64,000 bases of DNA from Photobacterium profundum (GCF_003026285.1 NZ_PYOD01000001.1:372001-436000); one strand, 5' to 3'; counted from the first letter of the stretch, positions 17,249-26,935 are shown. The notes: generated by a model not told the origin, from the letters alone. Numbers and translations: made by a program.

Positions 17249-18511
17249 TTAAGTGGCTGAGTTTTGGTAGTACTTCACAGCCCCACCCACATCGATTAAT
17301 GCACCATCAGCACGTTGATAACCAATAAAGCCTGTTTGTGCTTTTTCGGTGTACTTACTATCAGTCATGCGGAACAAGCGAAGATCCATCACTAAACGGA
17401 TACGATATTTATTCAGCGCACCAAACAGAATGGATTTGGCGTCTGCAGCCATTTCTGCCATGTGTTGATTGATGGTGATAGGACGGTTCAAAATACGATC
17501 GGGGGCACCGCCAGGGTTCCCCGTCTCATAGCCAGGTACGAAGATAGGACGGTCATTTTTGTCTTTGATAACACGCAGAGCTTCAAGGGTCGTATCATGG
17601 AACATATAACCGACACCCGGTGAATTGCGGTAAGCGGGATCCACACTGTGTTCAAGAGATACAAGATCTTCATAGGTAACAAGTGCGGTTTGACCCGTTT
17701 TTCCCTTCTTACCCAATGCTGCCCCAGTAACAATACCTGCAGGCTGATTTGTACCGGTTCCCACCGTGAAGTGACGATTGGTGATACGACCGATACGCAT
17801 ACCCAGTAAATCTTGGATATAACCGTCAATATCAAAAAAGCTGTCTTGCAGCAGTTCCCAAGGAATGGCAATGGACTTTGATGAGTACATATATGAACCG
17901 ATAGATTTATTGCCAAAGGTGGTATCTTTGGTACCAGCAGGTGCATTTTGACCAACAATTTCACCTTCCTCTGACGTCGCATCGGTTGTCGGGAAATTGA
18001 TCGTGTTACCCGTAGCTGTACGCATCACCGTCGATACGCTATACATGCCGCCATACGCTTTCATCGCTTGTTCAACCTGACGGATCCATTCCGGTGCGGT
18101 GGTATATCCCCCTTCAGTAGGTACCGTGGTGCTCATGGCATTATTGATATCCGAAGGGCTACGCGCCGTCATTAACTGATACTGCTCAGGTGTCAGGGCA
18201 CTGATCCCACCCAGCATATAAGCACGCATAGCGGCTGCCACATCTGACTGTTTATTGGGTTCTTTGGTATGTTTGTCACGCAAGGTGTTATTCACACCGC
18301 CGTCATCGACATCGTTTTCCAACGCTAAATCAGCAACCTGCTGCTCACGGCGAATATCCCCATCAATCGCTTGGATCTCAGCTAAAATGCCATCCAGCTT
18401 TTGGCCATCTTCCGCGCTCATGCGTTTGTCTGCAGGGTATTTATCGTTTAGTGCATTAGCTTCTTTCGCTAATTTGTCGCGCGACTCGCGCAATGCTTTA
18501 AGTTTGGACAT
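17249..18511 (-). CDS. Major capsid protein, HK97 fold
   Basis: 420 residues. The first about 110 form a charged, coiled-coil scaffold-like delta domain (MSKLKALRESRDKLAKEANALNDKY...). The HK97-type shell domain follows (PSDINNAMSTTVPTEGGYTTAPEW; IGRITNRHFTVGTGTNQPAGIV). The delta domain is expected to be removed by the protease encoded just upstream. A good ribosome site (GGAGGG) precedes ATG 18511. Length is in the normal range for uncleaved HK97-type precursors. Confidence 0.92.
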   Translation of the reverse strand: MSKLKALRESRDKLAKEANALNDKYPADKRMSAEDGQKLDGILAEIQAIDGDIRREQQVADLALENDVDDGGVNNTLRDKHTKEPNKQSDVAAAMRAYMLGGISALTPEQYQLMTARSPSDINNAMSTTVPTEGGYTTAPEWIRQVEQAMKAYGGMYSVSTVMRTATGNTINFPTTDATSEEGEIVGQNAPAGTKDTTFGNKSIGSYMYSSKSIAIPWELLQDSFFDIDGYIQDLLGMRIGRITNRHFTVGTGTNQPAGIVTGAALGKKGKTGQTALVTYEDLVSLEHSVDPAYRNSPGVGYMFHDTTLEALRVIKDKNDRPIFVPGYETGNPGGAPDRILNRPITINQHMAEMAADAKSILFGALNKYRIRLVMDLRLFRMTDSKYTEKAQTGFIGYQRADGALIDVGGAVKYYQNSAT

Positions 18512-18524
18512 AAAGCCCTCCTAG

Positions 18525-19310
18525 TTAATTAACTGCGAGTGCGCAGCGGGTTAAAACGTTCAATCGTTGCATTTGTCTGTCACGATGCTCATCACTGACA
18601 TATTCCTGAGTGTCAGGCCGATTAACTGCATTAAGGAAGGCATTACAATTCCAATTCGGACGTATTGCGTTATTGGTGCTACCTTCTTTTTTCGGTGCTG
18701 GCTCTGCGTCATAAACCGTATCGGCAATCCCTGCCGCTACCGCTTCATCAGCCGTAAACCACGTTTCATTTCTCATATAATCGGAAAAGGTTTTTTCATC
18801 CCCGCCCGCACGTTTTGCATAGGTCTTAGCCAATGTGCCATCGAGTTTTTCTAGTAATGCGGCTTCAGCCAATAGATCGTCGGCATTTCCCCATGAGACT
18901 GTCCATGCCTTGTGGATCATCATCATCGCGCCTTCACCAATAATGATTTCGTCACCGGCCATCGCAAGGAACGACGCTGCAGAAGCTGCCAATCCATCAA
19001 TGTGTACCGTCACGGTCGCTTTGTGCTCACGCAATGCCTGCTCCATCGTTCGAGCGGCAAAAACCGAACCACCTGGTGAGTTAATTCGAAGGTGAATATT
19101 TTTGGCCTCGATTCCACGCACAGCATTCACGAACGTCTCGGGATCAACGCCACCCCACCACTCAGCCTCGTCTTTGTCTGAAACAATGGCGTCATAAAGA
19201 AAGATTTCAGCGTCATCACTGCCCTCTGCACTTTCAATGGCAAACTTACGATCGGCCACATGACGATTTTCAAAGAGCATCTGAAAATATGTATTTTTAG
19301 GCATCGGCAT
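18525..19310 (-). CDS. Head maturation protease (ClpP-like)
   Basis: 261 residues from ATG 19310, chosen because GGAGAG lies 6 bases before it; in-frame ATGs further upstream lie deep inside the portal gene. LRINSPGGSVFAARTMEQAL, then VTVHIDGLAASAASFLAMAGDEI (Ser of the AASAAS motif), and MMIHKAWTVSWGNADDL (His) match the ClpP/S14-type prohead protease. It cleaves the capsid delta domain after assembly. It overlaps the portal stop by 14 bp. Confidence 0.9.
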   Translation of the reverse strand: MPMPKNTYFQMLFENRHVADRKFAIESAEGSDDAEIFLYDAIVSDKDEAEWWGGVDPETFVNAVRGIEAKNIHLRINSPGGSVFAARTMEQALREHKATVTVHIDGLAASAASFLAMAGDEIIIGEGAMMMIHKAWTVSWGNADDLLAEAALLEKLDGTLAKTYAKRAGGDEKTFSDYMRNETWFTADEAVAAGIADTVYDAEPAPKKEGSTNNAIRPNWNCNAFLNAVNRPDTQEYVSDEHRDRQMQRLNVLTRCALAVN

Positions 19311-20562
19311 TAGACTGCTCTCCATTGTTTGCCTCAGTAATTTCCGGCTTAAAGAGTTCATCCCCATCGGCAGCCGGTGCCATGTTTTCACGCTTTCTCA
19401 CTTCATTAACGCTTATCCAACCAGGTTCGCCTGCTCGCCCCAATGCACTGCGATAAGCATCAAAGCGGGACTTCATATCACCCCGCTCAAGTTGTGAGGT
19501 ATTGTGATCGAGAAACCGTTTACTTCTGGCTGGCCATAACTTGTAATTGAATTCCTGCTCAATCTGGGTGAGGTGACTGAGCAAGGTATAGCGAACAAAC
19601 GTAGAGCCCATGGACTCGAGTCCCGACTGCCAGGATGTCGACTTGTTCGTATGCCCAACCATGAAAGGAAACACACCAAAAATTCGGCAAATTTCCTCTA
19701 TAGTAAAAAGCCGCGAAGCCAGTATCTCTGCATCACGTGGGTTAATAGTGAGTTGAGCGGGTTTCAAACCACCCGACAATACCAAGGGCATTCGTGAATT
19801 CTTTTCTCTGGCTATCACCGTGTCTTTAACGTCTTTCAATTGGGTGCGCGACATCTTGGCATCAGTACTCAAGGCATAATCAAACGTTGCCCCTTCATCA
19901 AAGAATTTCCCTGACCATTTCTGACCCGCAATAGCTGTACCTATTGCTTCAGATGCCGCATAAGTGATTGGACTTGGGCTTCTCAGTCCGTCATAACCCA
20001 GCGAAGTCAGCTGAATAACATCAGCCTGATCCAACACTTCTTGCTCACCATTCTCCCGAGTGACGCGGTAATATTTGATACCCGTTAATCGGTCTCTGAA
20101 CGGGTCAACTTTGTCAGGATGTAATGGGTTCCAACCAATCACTTTCGAACTTCGGTAACTGGCTCGAATAAGCTCAGCGAAACCATCACCATGGGTAAAT
20201 TTTGAGGTGATCAAAAACTGCCAGGCATCCGAACTGGTCATGTCGATATTGGCGCGACAGTTAAACAGCCAGTTGTAGTCGTGATCGATAGGTTGATGCG
20301 CATCCCCATTTCTTTCATGCACATTAAAAGGCAGTACTTTAATGCTGCTACCAATGAGTTCAATACAGCGGTAAACCGTCGTTACCTTTAAGGCCGTCGT
20401 CTCAGTCACCGGCTCACCGGACGCTGTCACTCCGACGCCCAACATATCGACCAGCTCGTTAATGCTCATAGCTTGAGGATCAAGTGACGTTTCCGCTTCA
20501 GGGCTCTTGTCGGTCACCTCTTTATCCGGCGCACCAAAAAAGAATCGGGCTATCTTCCCCAT
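19297..20562 (-). CDS. Portal protein, HK97 family
   Basis: 421 residues. TTALKVTTVYRCIELIGSSIKVLPFNV, WNPLHPDKVDPFRD and the C-terminal IEEICRIFGVFPFMVGHTNKSTSWQSGLES are hallmark stretches of HK97-type portals. It forms the dodecameric ring through which DNA is packaged and ejected. Directly follows the large terminase with no gap. Confidence 0.93.
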   Translation of the reverse strand: MGKIARFFFGAPDKEVTDKSPEAETSLDPQAMSINELVDMLGVGVTASGEPVTETTALKVTTVYRCIELIGSSIKVLPFNVHERNGDAHQPIDHDYNWLFNCRANIDMTSSDAWQFLITSKFTHGDGFAELIRASYRSSKVIGWNPLHPDKVDPFRDRLTGIKYYRVTRENGEQEVLDQADVIQLTSLGYDGLRSPSPITYAASEAIGTAIAGQKWSGKFFDEGATFDYALSTDAKMSRTQLKDVKDTVIAREKNSRMPLVLSGGLKPAQLTINPRDAEILASRLFTIEEICRIFGVFPFMVGHTNKSTSWQSGLESMGSTFVRYTLLSHLTQIEQEFNYKLWPARSKRFLDHNTSQLERGDMKSRFDAYRSALGRAGEPGWISVNEVRKRENMAPAADGDELFKPEITEANNGEQSNADA

Positions 20563-22236
20563 CTACACGTCCTCCAAGTTGTACACTTGTGGCGTGGTTA
20601 CACCTTCAGGGTTTTGCGCCATTATCGATGCGGCATCAAATAACGCCATGAGTGGGTCAATTTTTGCGGGGCCAGATTCTTGCTTGGTGATCATGACGGC
20701 ATTACCAACAGGTCTTGTTCGGGCGTTCCCGACACACCACTTCATCATCATCGAGCCATCATGCTCGGCACTTTTGTCGGCCAGGCGTCGCTCAACAGTC
20801 TTAATCGCACTCATCATCTTCCAGCCCTGGGAGATACCGATGATTTTATCTTCATCAATTTGTGCATCGATAAGGGCTTCCACCAGCGATGCCAAGCCAT
20901 GTTGGTCAATCCCTATTTGAACAAGCAGACCGCTATCATCCACTTCACTAACCGTTGCAACGATGTCATCCATGTCATCGCCAATTTCTTTGACCAGTGT
21001 TAAATCCCCATCCTTCTCAAATCCCTTGAAGCGTGGCGCTTGTGCTTTACGTCGCTTCAGGACAATGGGATGCGCCCAGGCATGCGTCCAAAACATCCAT
21101 CGTTGTGTTTCGGCATGGCGTCCAATCACGGCCAAACCATATAAGTCATCCAAACCGCCACCATCAATGCCAATTGAAATGGCATCTGACTCCTCAAGAA
21201 TGCGTGCGAGTGTCACGTCCGTTGCACAGTCAGACCAAAAATCAGCCCCAACCCATCGGTCATTACGCAGGTTCATGTCAATTTCAATATTGAGGTGTTT
21301 AGCCAGGAAGCCGATGAGGCTTTCATCCCCATCTTCCTGGGCTTTTGCCAACTCACGAATTAGAAAGCTTTCAGAAACGCTGAGTCCCATATTCGGGTTC
21401 GTTAACTTGAAATACTTCTGCTCGAGATAAGATTTATCCTTAATCATGCTTTGGGGAAATTCGTAAAGCACAGGGAGGAAATAAGGATCATTCGTTTTAC
21501 CGTCACGCACTTTCCGCGCGTACTCGAGCTTGGTTCTAAACACACCAGCCGGTGGTTTATCTGATTGTGTGGTGAGATAAATCACGAACCCTTCAGGGCG
21601 TGATGCCAAACCACCGGTTGCTTCACGCAGCATGTTTTCAGCATTAGGCTTTGAACCAAATAACCAAAGCTCGTCCACCAGCACGACGGAGGCTTTCTTA
21701 CCTGACACAGAATCTGATTCAGCCGCCACCACCTTGAGAGTCGAGCCGGTTTCAATATCCGTAATCGTTCTGACGTGATCTTGTACTTTAAGAATGCGCT
21801 CAAGTTCAGGGTCCGCTTTTATCATGTCCCGAGCAGGTTGATAGGAGTTGTTGGCCACCTCGATAGTCGGCGCCAAAATCAAAAACTCGGCAGACGCCCG
21901 CGTATTAAGAATCAACAGAGTCAGCATGATGCCGGCTGCAGTCGATGATTTAGAATTCTTCTTGGAGATAAGCAGCAAGATCTCTTTGATGATCTGCTCT
22001 TCTGCTTCAATGTCATAAGAGCCAAAGATGGCATCACAGAACTGGCGTAACCATGGCAGGTGAGACTCACCAATCGTTGGCTGTCTCAGGGCATCAACAA
22101 CCTTCAATTCCTTCAAAATTTCCCAGGCTTCATCAGCAAGGGACTGGTTATACGTCTCAAAGGGAATAATGCTTTCACCTGCAAGGATCCTTTTTTCCCA
22201 ATCCAGGTTGGCTGTAGACTGCAGTGGCATCATCAC
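20563..22236 (-). CDS. Terminase large subunit
   Basis: 557 residues. The N-terminal ATPase has the Walker A-like SKKNSKSSTAAG (near 92-103) and Walker B VVLVDELW (near 192). The C-terminal nuclease carries acidic clusters IGIDGGGLDD and IGIDQHG. It is the HK97/lambda-class (Terminase_1) DNA-packaging motor. The start overlaps the stop of the presumed small subunit gene by 4 bp. Confidence 0.93.
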   Translation of the reverse strand: MMMPLQSTANLDWEKRILAGESIIPFETYNQSLADEAWEILKELKVVDALRQPTIGESHLPWLRQFCDAIFGSYDIEAEEQIIKEILLLISKKNSKSSTAAGIMLTLLILNTRASAEFLILAPTIEVANNSYQPARDMIKADPELERILKVQDHVRTITDIETGSTLKVVAAESDSVSGKKASVVLVDELWLFGSKPNAENMLREATGGLASRPEGFVIYLTTQSDKPPAGVFRTKLEYARKVRDGKTNDPYFLPVLYEFPQSMIKDKSYLEQKYFKLTNPNMGLSVSESFLIRELAKAQEDGDESLIGFLAKHLNIEIDMNLRNDRWVGADFWSDCATDVTLARILEESDAISIGIDGGGLDDLYGLAVIGRHAETQRWMFWTHAWAHPIVLKRRKAQAPRFKGFEKDGDLTLVKEIGDDMDDIVATVSEVDDSGLLVQIGIDQHGLASLVEALIDAQIDEDKIIGISQGWKMMSAIKTVERRLADKSAEHDGSMMMKWCVGNARTRPVGNAVMITKQESGPAKIDPLMALFDAASIMAQNPEGVTTPQVYNLEDV

Positions 22237-22670
22237 TTAACACTCCGTAATCCAGACTTTCTGAACTTGCCCGTTTTACCGGCTCTCGCCGCATCTTCTT
22301 TCTCAAATTCTTTCTTGGTTTTGGTCTTTTTCGACGGTGGCCGTTGATCAACCTCATCATAAAAAGGCATGGTCTTCAGGAACGTGGTCATGACCGGTGC
22401 CCCTTTACCAATGGCGAATAAATGCATTATTTTTGCGTCGAAAGTGAGCTTACAATTCACCTTTGTGAGCCCAATTGCAGTCATATCTTTCACCTTTACA
22501 CCTAGCCAGTTGGCTATCTTTGCCGAGGTATAACCCGCCACAAAAAGGTATTCGGCGCGAAGATAATCTGTTTCAGAAACAGCAACTTCACCGATCATAA
22601 TGACTTTTACTTCTGGCTCATCGCCGTCATTATTTTCGTGAGCCTTGCCATTTTTATCGTGATTATTCAT
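22233..22670 (-). CDS. Probable terminase small subunit
   Basis: 145 residues. No family motif is certain. It sits where the small subunit should be, overlaps TerL by 4 bp, and has a short helix-turn-helix-like stretch (YTSAKIANWLGVKVKDMTAIGL) followed by a basic Lys-rich C-terminus. It would recognise the phage packaging site. Assigned mainly by position. Confidence 0.6.
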   Translation of the reverse strand: MNNHDKNGKAHENNDGDEPEVKVIMIGEVAVSETDYLRAEYLFVAGYTSAKIANWLGVKVKDMTAIGLTKVNCKLTFDAKIMHLFAIGKGAPVMTTFLKTMPFYDEVDQRPPSKKTKTKKEFEKEDAARAGKTGKFRKSGLRSVK

Positions 22671-22845
22671 ACGACCCCCATTACCTGTGCTTTTTTTTCT
22701 CTACGTGAGAGCAAGGTGAGGTTACCGACCCAACCCGTACCACTATGACCGCCCCCCCCCTTGCCTATCCACACGCATTGTGCAGGATTATCTGGAGACA
22801 AAAACTATACAGTCGAGCATGGATATCACTGACTTATTGCACCTC

Positions 22846-23166
22846 TCAGTCGCGTTTATGGTCACGATTACGTAAGGTGTTTTCGGTTTTCGTTTTGAAT
22901 TGGTGACAAAGAAAACATAACGGTTGTAAGTTTGACTTCTCATCAGTACCACCCAAGTAAAGCGGGATAATGTGGTCAACCTCCATTGCTTGCTGTGTGA
23001 TCCCTGCAGCTAGGCATAACCTGCACAGTGGTTCATCCGTTAATACCGCCTTGCGTATCCGTTGCCATTTGCCACCATAAGTACGGACTGTCGCTGAACG
23101 GTTTCCATTCTTTCGTGTGACTGACGGATCTAGCGTCTTCGTGATCCTCGGCTTAAGCGTTTTCAT
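22846..23166 (-). CDS. HNH endonuclease
   Basis: 106 residues. CRLC (near 48) and CFLC zinc-binding pairs flank MEVDHIIPLYLGGTDEKSNLQPLC, the HNH metal/catalytic core. HNH proteins next to terminase genes assist DNA cutting during packaging in HK97-like phages. A C9 run at 22752-22760 lies in the 175-bp gap before the next gene; no gene is seen there, but a cos site could be. Confidence 0.9.
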   Translation of the reverse strand: MKTLKPRITKTLDPSVTRKNGNRSATVRTYGGKWQRIRKAVLTDEPLCRLCLAAGITQQAMEVDHIIPLYLGGTDEKSNLQPLCFLCHQFKTKTENTLRNRDHKRD

Positions 23167-23557
23167 TATTACCCCTTAGTTGCATTAATCGCAATCACTA
23201 CCTTATCAGATGTATAAAATGCAACACTGAGAAACAAAAAAGCTCAGTGATTAGGCTGGGCAAGTGACCGGAGAGTACGCATCTCTGCACACTGTTATCG
23301 ATAAGCTTCTTTCGGGTTATCACATGAGGGGGAATTATTAACGATAGATGTCGAATAATGCTCATATATGAAATGTAACTTTTCACGTCACTATTGTACG
23401 ATGTTTTATACATATGTGTTATTTTCGCCGATGGTTAAACACAAAGAAGCAAAGGTTTAATAACAACCTGTTTTCATATAGACACCATCCACCAAACGTA
23501 TCGCAAGGTATTAGCATACGTTTCAAGCCGTGCTGATTAAACATAAGGAATAATGAA
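23167..23557. other. Intergenic region before the accessory belt
   Basis: 391 bp without a gene. CACTGAG/CTCAGTG (about 23225-23249) can form a 7-bp hairpin. It contains the start regions of the leftward late operon and of the rightward lipoprotein gene. No convincing operator found. Confidence 0.35.
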
Positions 23558-23755
23558 ATGGGTAAATTAATTCTGATTGGATTCATCTTTGCGTTAGCAG
23601 GTTGTGCGGGGGGACATGGTGATTCCTCTCCTGCCAAACAACCGACCAATGATGATGAACCTTATCATGGTCACTACGAATCAGGTGGCGGATTAAACGT
23701 TGATGTACATCAAGAGGGGGAAGCTCAAGGGATCAGTGTCGAACAAACGTTTTAA
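23558..23755 (+). CDS. Small lipoprotein
   Basis: 65 residues, MGKLILIGFIFALAGC with a lipobox (LAGC, Cys 16), then a polar, Gly/His-rich mature part (HGHYESGGGLNVDVHQEG). ATAAGGAATAATGAAATG gives a reasonable ribosome site. Likely membrane-anchored after signal peptidase II. Function unknown; prophage lipoproteins are often exclusion or conversion factors, but nothing here proves that. Confidence 0.6.
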   Translation: MGKLILIGFIFALAGCAGGHGDSSPAKQPTNDDEPYHGHYESGGGLNVDVHQEGEAQGISVEQTF

Positions 23756-23768
23756 CAGGGATCAAATA

Positions 23769-24038
23769 ATGAAGCACTTCTTTATAGATAGGGACCTTAG
23801 CTTTCGTGTACTTACTGGTGATTCAGCATTAAAGGAGCTCTCACGCCTTAAGCATGGTTACCGAGCCGTCTACACTCGATGCCCAATGAACTACAAGGAT
23901 CAAACCTTTATTGTCTTTGTAGACTCTGAGGTTTTTGTAACAGATGCTTATGCCACGTTCACTGAAATGATGAATACCGCAATACCTCCCCCTCCAAGCT
24001 TCCGACTTTCCATTAAAAAAATATCGAGGAAGAAATAA
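23769..24038 (+). CDS. Small protein of unknown function
   Basis: 89 residues from ATG 23769, preceded by AGGGA 11 bases upstream and 13 bp after the lipoprotein stop, so probably the same transcript. MKHFFIDRDLSFRVLTGDSALKELSRLKHGYRAVYTR, with a basic C-terminus. No recognised domain. An in-frame ATG at 23700 lies inside the lipoprotein gene and is less likely. Confidence 0.5.
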   Translation: MKHFFIDRDLSFRVLTGDSALKELSRLKHGYRAVYTRCPMNYKDQTFIVFVDSEVFVTDAYATFTEMMNTAIPPPPSFRLSIKKISRKK

Positions 24039-24116
24039 TAGCTATAAGAAACTATTTGAGAAATGCATGGGAGACTTAACGGTCAGCATTCAGCATAAAA
24101 TTAATAGGGTCACATT

Positions 24117-24431
24117 ATGATTTTGGATATGAATTCGAGAGTTACCTCCTTTAAGAAGACAGCTGTCTTTTTAGATGCTGTTTTCACGATTACTTTAACG
24201 TTAATCACTATTGGCGCTATTGCAATTATCATTTTAAATCCAGCTAACAGTCACACCACCACTAAAATTGATGTCGCTATCGCTCTGCTAATTTCGTTTT
24301 CAGCATATGTAATAAAGGTTCTAGCTTTTGGGATCTCATATTCGCTAATAGAAATGGCTGAAAACGTAGCATATCTAGCCGACAGAGAAACAGAACGTGA
24401 GAGTCGAGAGATAAATAACAATATACATTGA
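24117..24431 (+). CDS. Two-helix inner-membrane protein, unknown
   Basis: 104 residues with two hydrophobic segments (about 18-43 and 55-80) and a charged C-terminus (DRETERESREINN). Unrecognised. It lies upstream of the toxin-antitoxin pair on the same strand but is separated from it by that pair's own operator. Confidence 0.55.
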   Translation: MILDMNSRVTSFKKTAVFLDAVFTITLTLITIGAIAIIILNPANSHTTTKIDVAIALLISFSAYVIKVLAFGISYSLIEMAENVAYLADRETERESREINNNIH

Positions 24432-24520
24432 AGAAAGGATTCAGACAGAGTCAGCATGTCTATGACGTAAAACGAAGTGGCGAACGATTTCATTATTCGT
24501 AACCCGTTACTTCGTGGAAT

Positions 24521-24559
24521 GTTTTACTACAGTCCCAACATGGACTATAGTAATAAAAC
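24521..24559 (+). promoter_or_regulatory. Inverted repeat, putative toxin-antitoxin operator
   Basis: GTTTTACTACAGTCC (24521-24535) is mirrored by GGACTATAGTAATAAAAC (24542-24559) with small interruptions around a 6-base centre, 22 bp before the antitoxin ATG. Type II pairs usually autoregulate through such a site. Its position argues against the longer in-frame start at 24477. Confidence 0.6.
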
Positions 24560-24581
24560 ACTCCAAATGAGGACTTTTATT

Positions 24582-24983
24582 ATGAGCCTGGCGAAAAACA
24601 GTGACTTTACCTCTAAAGCTCTGGCTATAGCTGGATTTAAAGCGGCTGATAACATCCTTTCATCATGGGGGTGCACCGCACAGCAAAGCCAGAAAATACT
24701 AAAGCTTTCTAAATCGTCATACCATAAGTTCAAAGCGAATCCTGAGATGACTAAATTGAGTGATGACCAGCTTGAGAGAGTAAGCTACATACTCAACATG
24801 CACCAAGCACTGCGTATTGTGTTCAGCAATCCAGCTAACATCAGTGGCTTTATGAGTATGAAGAACAACAATGACTATTTTGCAGGCCATACACCACTTG
24901 AGATTATCGAGTCAGGTAAATTTGGCGATTTGTATGAGGTCGCTCGACGTGTTGACGCATTAAGAGGTGGATTATGGGGCTAG
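24582..24983 (+). CDS. Antitoxin, DUF2384/Xre-MbcA-ParS type
   Basis: 133 residues from ATG 24582 (AGGA upstream), the usual size. An N-terminal helix-turn-helix region (WGCTAQQSQKILKLSKSSYHKFK) is followed by the DUF2384 domain (LERVSYILNMHQALRIVF...HTPLEIIESGKFGDLYEVARRVDALRGGLWG). It should neutralise the RES toxin and bind the palindrome upstream. The stop overlaps the toxin start, so they are translationally coupled. Confidence 0.85.
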   Translation: MSLAKNSDFTSKALAIAGFKAADNILSSWGCTAQQSQKILKLSKSSYHKFKANPEMTKLSDDQLERVSYILNMHQALRIVFSNPANISGFMSMKNNNDYFAGHTPLEIIESGKFGDLYEVARRVDALRGGLWG

Positions 24984-25645
24984 ATGTAATCAAAGGGCAT
25001 CGTCTGACCAATACCAAGTATCCTGCCATTACTTTATTTGATGACGTAGCCAGTCCTGAAGAATTTGAGATTCTCTATGCAATCCAAGCGATAACCAATC
25101 CCCGATTACGTGATGAAGTCGGGGATATTTCTTTAATTAGCCAGTCAGAAATCCCTTTCCACTGTGAACGCGGTAGGAGTTATGCGATTGCCCCGTTTAC
25201 ACATATTAATCCAGATGGGGGTCGATTCAATGACGGCTTGTTTGGCGCATTATATATTGCCTCAAATGACCAGACAGCCGCATTAGAAGTTAAATACCAC
25301 CAGCAAAAATATTGGTCAAACATTGAGGGATTAGAATATGACCGCTTCTTATTTCGTGGACTTATCATTACTCATCACCCCACTCCAATCCATATAGTAG
25401 AGCCAGACAATACAACCATCCTGGATCTTAATTGCTATACGGCATCTCAGCAGCTCGCCCGTCATTTAAAGAAAGATGGTTATCAAGCCGTACAGTATCC
25501 ATCAGTACGTTCACCTGACGGTGTATGCTGGGCACTATTCACTCCTAAGCCTGTTTATGACGTAGTACAAACTTATCTTCTTGAAATGATTTGGGATGGT
25601 AAACAAATAGCGGAAGTCAACAAGGTCAAAAATATAGCCACCTAA
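24974..25645 (+). CDS. RES-domain toxin
   Basis: 223 residues. CERGRSYAIAPFTHINPDGGRFNDGLFGALYIASNDQTAALEV carries the conserved Arg, GGRFN and Glu of the RES domain. Characterised members degrade NAD+ and stop growth. Here it forms a pair with the overlapping DUF2384 antitoxin gene, probably for prophage maintenance or abortive defence. Full length for the family, so the pair looks active. Confidence 0.88.
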   Translation: MGLDVIKGHRLTNTKYPAITLFDDVASPEEFEILYAIQAITNPRLRDEVGDISLISQSEIPFHCERGRSYAIAPFTHINPDGGRFNDGLFGALYIASNDQTAALEVKYHQQKYWSNIEGLEYDRFLFRGLIITHHPTPIHIVEPDNTTILDLNCYTASQQLARHLKKDGYQAVQYPSVRSPDGVCWALFTPKPVYDVVQTYLLEMIWDGKQIAEVNKVKNIAT

Positions 25646-25962
25646 GTTACAATGAGACCGTAATCAATATATCAAGTATAAATACGACTATTAATTTCAA
25701 CGTACACGAAACAAAGACTGGTAATCGAAGTTTCCATCCACCAGCTTTCTATTGTAAAACTCTAGTATCAAGCCATATGCCCTATTGGGTTTTGAGAGCA
25801 TGGATGTGGACTTTACTCAATATTTCAACCGCTATCTTGGGAACATAGATCTCGTCAGATCAGAAACAAAAAGCCTTGTAAGGTTTATTCAACCTTTTAA
25901 ATTTCATATGAAAGTGTATGCTTACAGTGTGTGAGATCACCTTTTATTTGATAAGGATCTGA
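25646..25962. other. Intergenic region, one doubtful small frame
   Basis: A 44-codon frame (25800-25934, starting MDVDFTQYFNRYLGNID) has no good ribosome site and I do not call it a gene. Nothing else is seen. Confidence 0.3.
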
Positions 25963-26166
25963 ATGAATAACGTAAATTTACAAGCGATTCCCCCCAATCA
26001 TTTATCAATAATATGTCATTTCTGTGGGAAACCACTTAATTATATTTATTTGAGAGGTGCTACAGTTGCTTTTTGCCCAAATAGTGAAGAAGAAGACATA
26101 GATAAAATGATTGATTCGATTAAACCAGAAGAGCTTGCAGAAAGAGTGAATGTCTACTGCAAATGA
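25963..26166 (+). CDS. Small CxxC protein
   Basis: 67 residues with ATAAGGATCTGA upstream of ATG. ICHFCGKPLNY and later AFCPN and VYCK suggest a single zinc-binding knuckle or ribbon; the C-terminal half is acidic. Function unknown. It stands alone in AT-rich DNA and may be a recently acquired cargo gene. Confidence 0.5.
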   Translation: MNNVNLQAIPPNHLSIICHFCGKPLNYIYLRGATVAFCPNSEEEDIDKMIDSIKPEELAERVNVYCK

Positions 26167-26514
26167 CATGATGACTATATGCTCATTATTTTCTTTGTTT
26201 TTTAGTAAATCTGGGTAACTAACTCGATAGAGTGTGATTACCGCTCTTTCTCGTATCTGTACATTACATAATTGCGTTATTTCAAGTAAAACTGTCACTT
26301 TTTCGTATCAAATACCTCAACAACTGCAATTAAGCCTATAAGGCAAAGACAATACATCAAAGAATATTTCTTACATCGATATTAATAGCATATGAATTAA
26401 TTTGCGATACACCCCAAAGAAAAACACTTTCCACTTGTTAAGTTACCACTATTGATCTATTTATAAATAATGGGCACTAAGTTGCAGTGCGCCAATACGC
26501 TTATTGAGGTGTAA
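26167..26514. other. AT-rich intergenic region
   Basis: No gene or clear structured element seen. It should carry the promoter of the receiver/DUF4116 pair, but no box stands out. Confidence 0.3.
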
Positions 26515-26916
26515 ATGAGCAAACTATTGATAATAGAAGATAATAAGGTAATGGCAGAGGTGCTAGCTCAAATTATTCGAAAATGCATTACTCCTAAGGA
26601 GATTCTGAAATGTTCAACTATTGAGTCTGCGCATAAGGTACTCTTGAATTCAAAAGATAACATAACAGGCATTTTTTTAGACCTAAACATAGAAAAGCGT
26701 CTTGATGGATTAGAACTTTTAGCCTTCATTCGAAATAATCACCCTACAATACCCGTTTCTATAATTACATCTGAAAGTGATACTGAAATAGTAAAGCGCA
26801 CTCTTTTATGCAAGCCTCAAGATTATTTAATAAAGCCACTATCTGTGGCTAAAGTTAAACGAAGTATATTAAAGTTTGAGGAAAACAAAGAATACAAATT
26901 AAATATAACTTCATAG
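26515..26916 (+). CDS. Stand-alone response regulator receiver protein
   Basis: 133 residues forming one receiver domain: LLIIEDN acidic pocket at 8-9, phospho-acceptor Asp in GIFLDLN (about 59), SIITSES (Ser/Thr switch) and LIKPL (Lys near 106). There is no output domain, so it acts as a CheY/Spo0F-like phosphoryl acceptor or by protein contact. The next gene, a DUF4116 repeat protein, starts 19 bp later and is the likely partner. No sensor kinase is nearby; it would have to be served by a host kinase. Confidence 0.85.
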   Translation: MSKLLIIEDNKVMAEVLAQIIRKCITPKEILKCSTIESAHKVLLNSKDNITGIFLDLNIEKRLDGLELLAFIRNNHPTIPVSIITSESDTEIVKRTLLCKPQDYLIKPLSVAKVKRSILKFEENKEYKLNITS

Positions 26917-26935
26917 CCAATCACAAAGGAATTGT

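Noticed and set aside
22741..22800. C9 run as a possible frameshift or cos site
   Set aside because: It lies outside genes and has no symmetrical or cohesive-end signature that can be recognised by eye.
24477..24581. N-terminal extension of the antitoxin from GTG 24477
   Set aside because: It would cover the inverted-repeat operator and lacks a ribosome site; ATG 24582 gives the usual family length.
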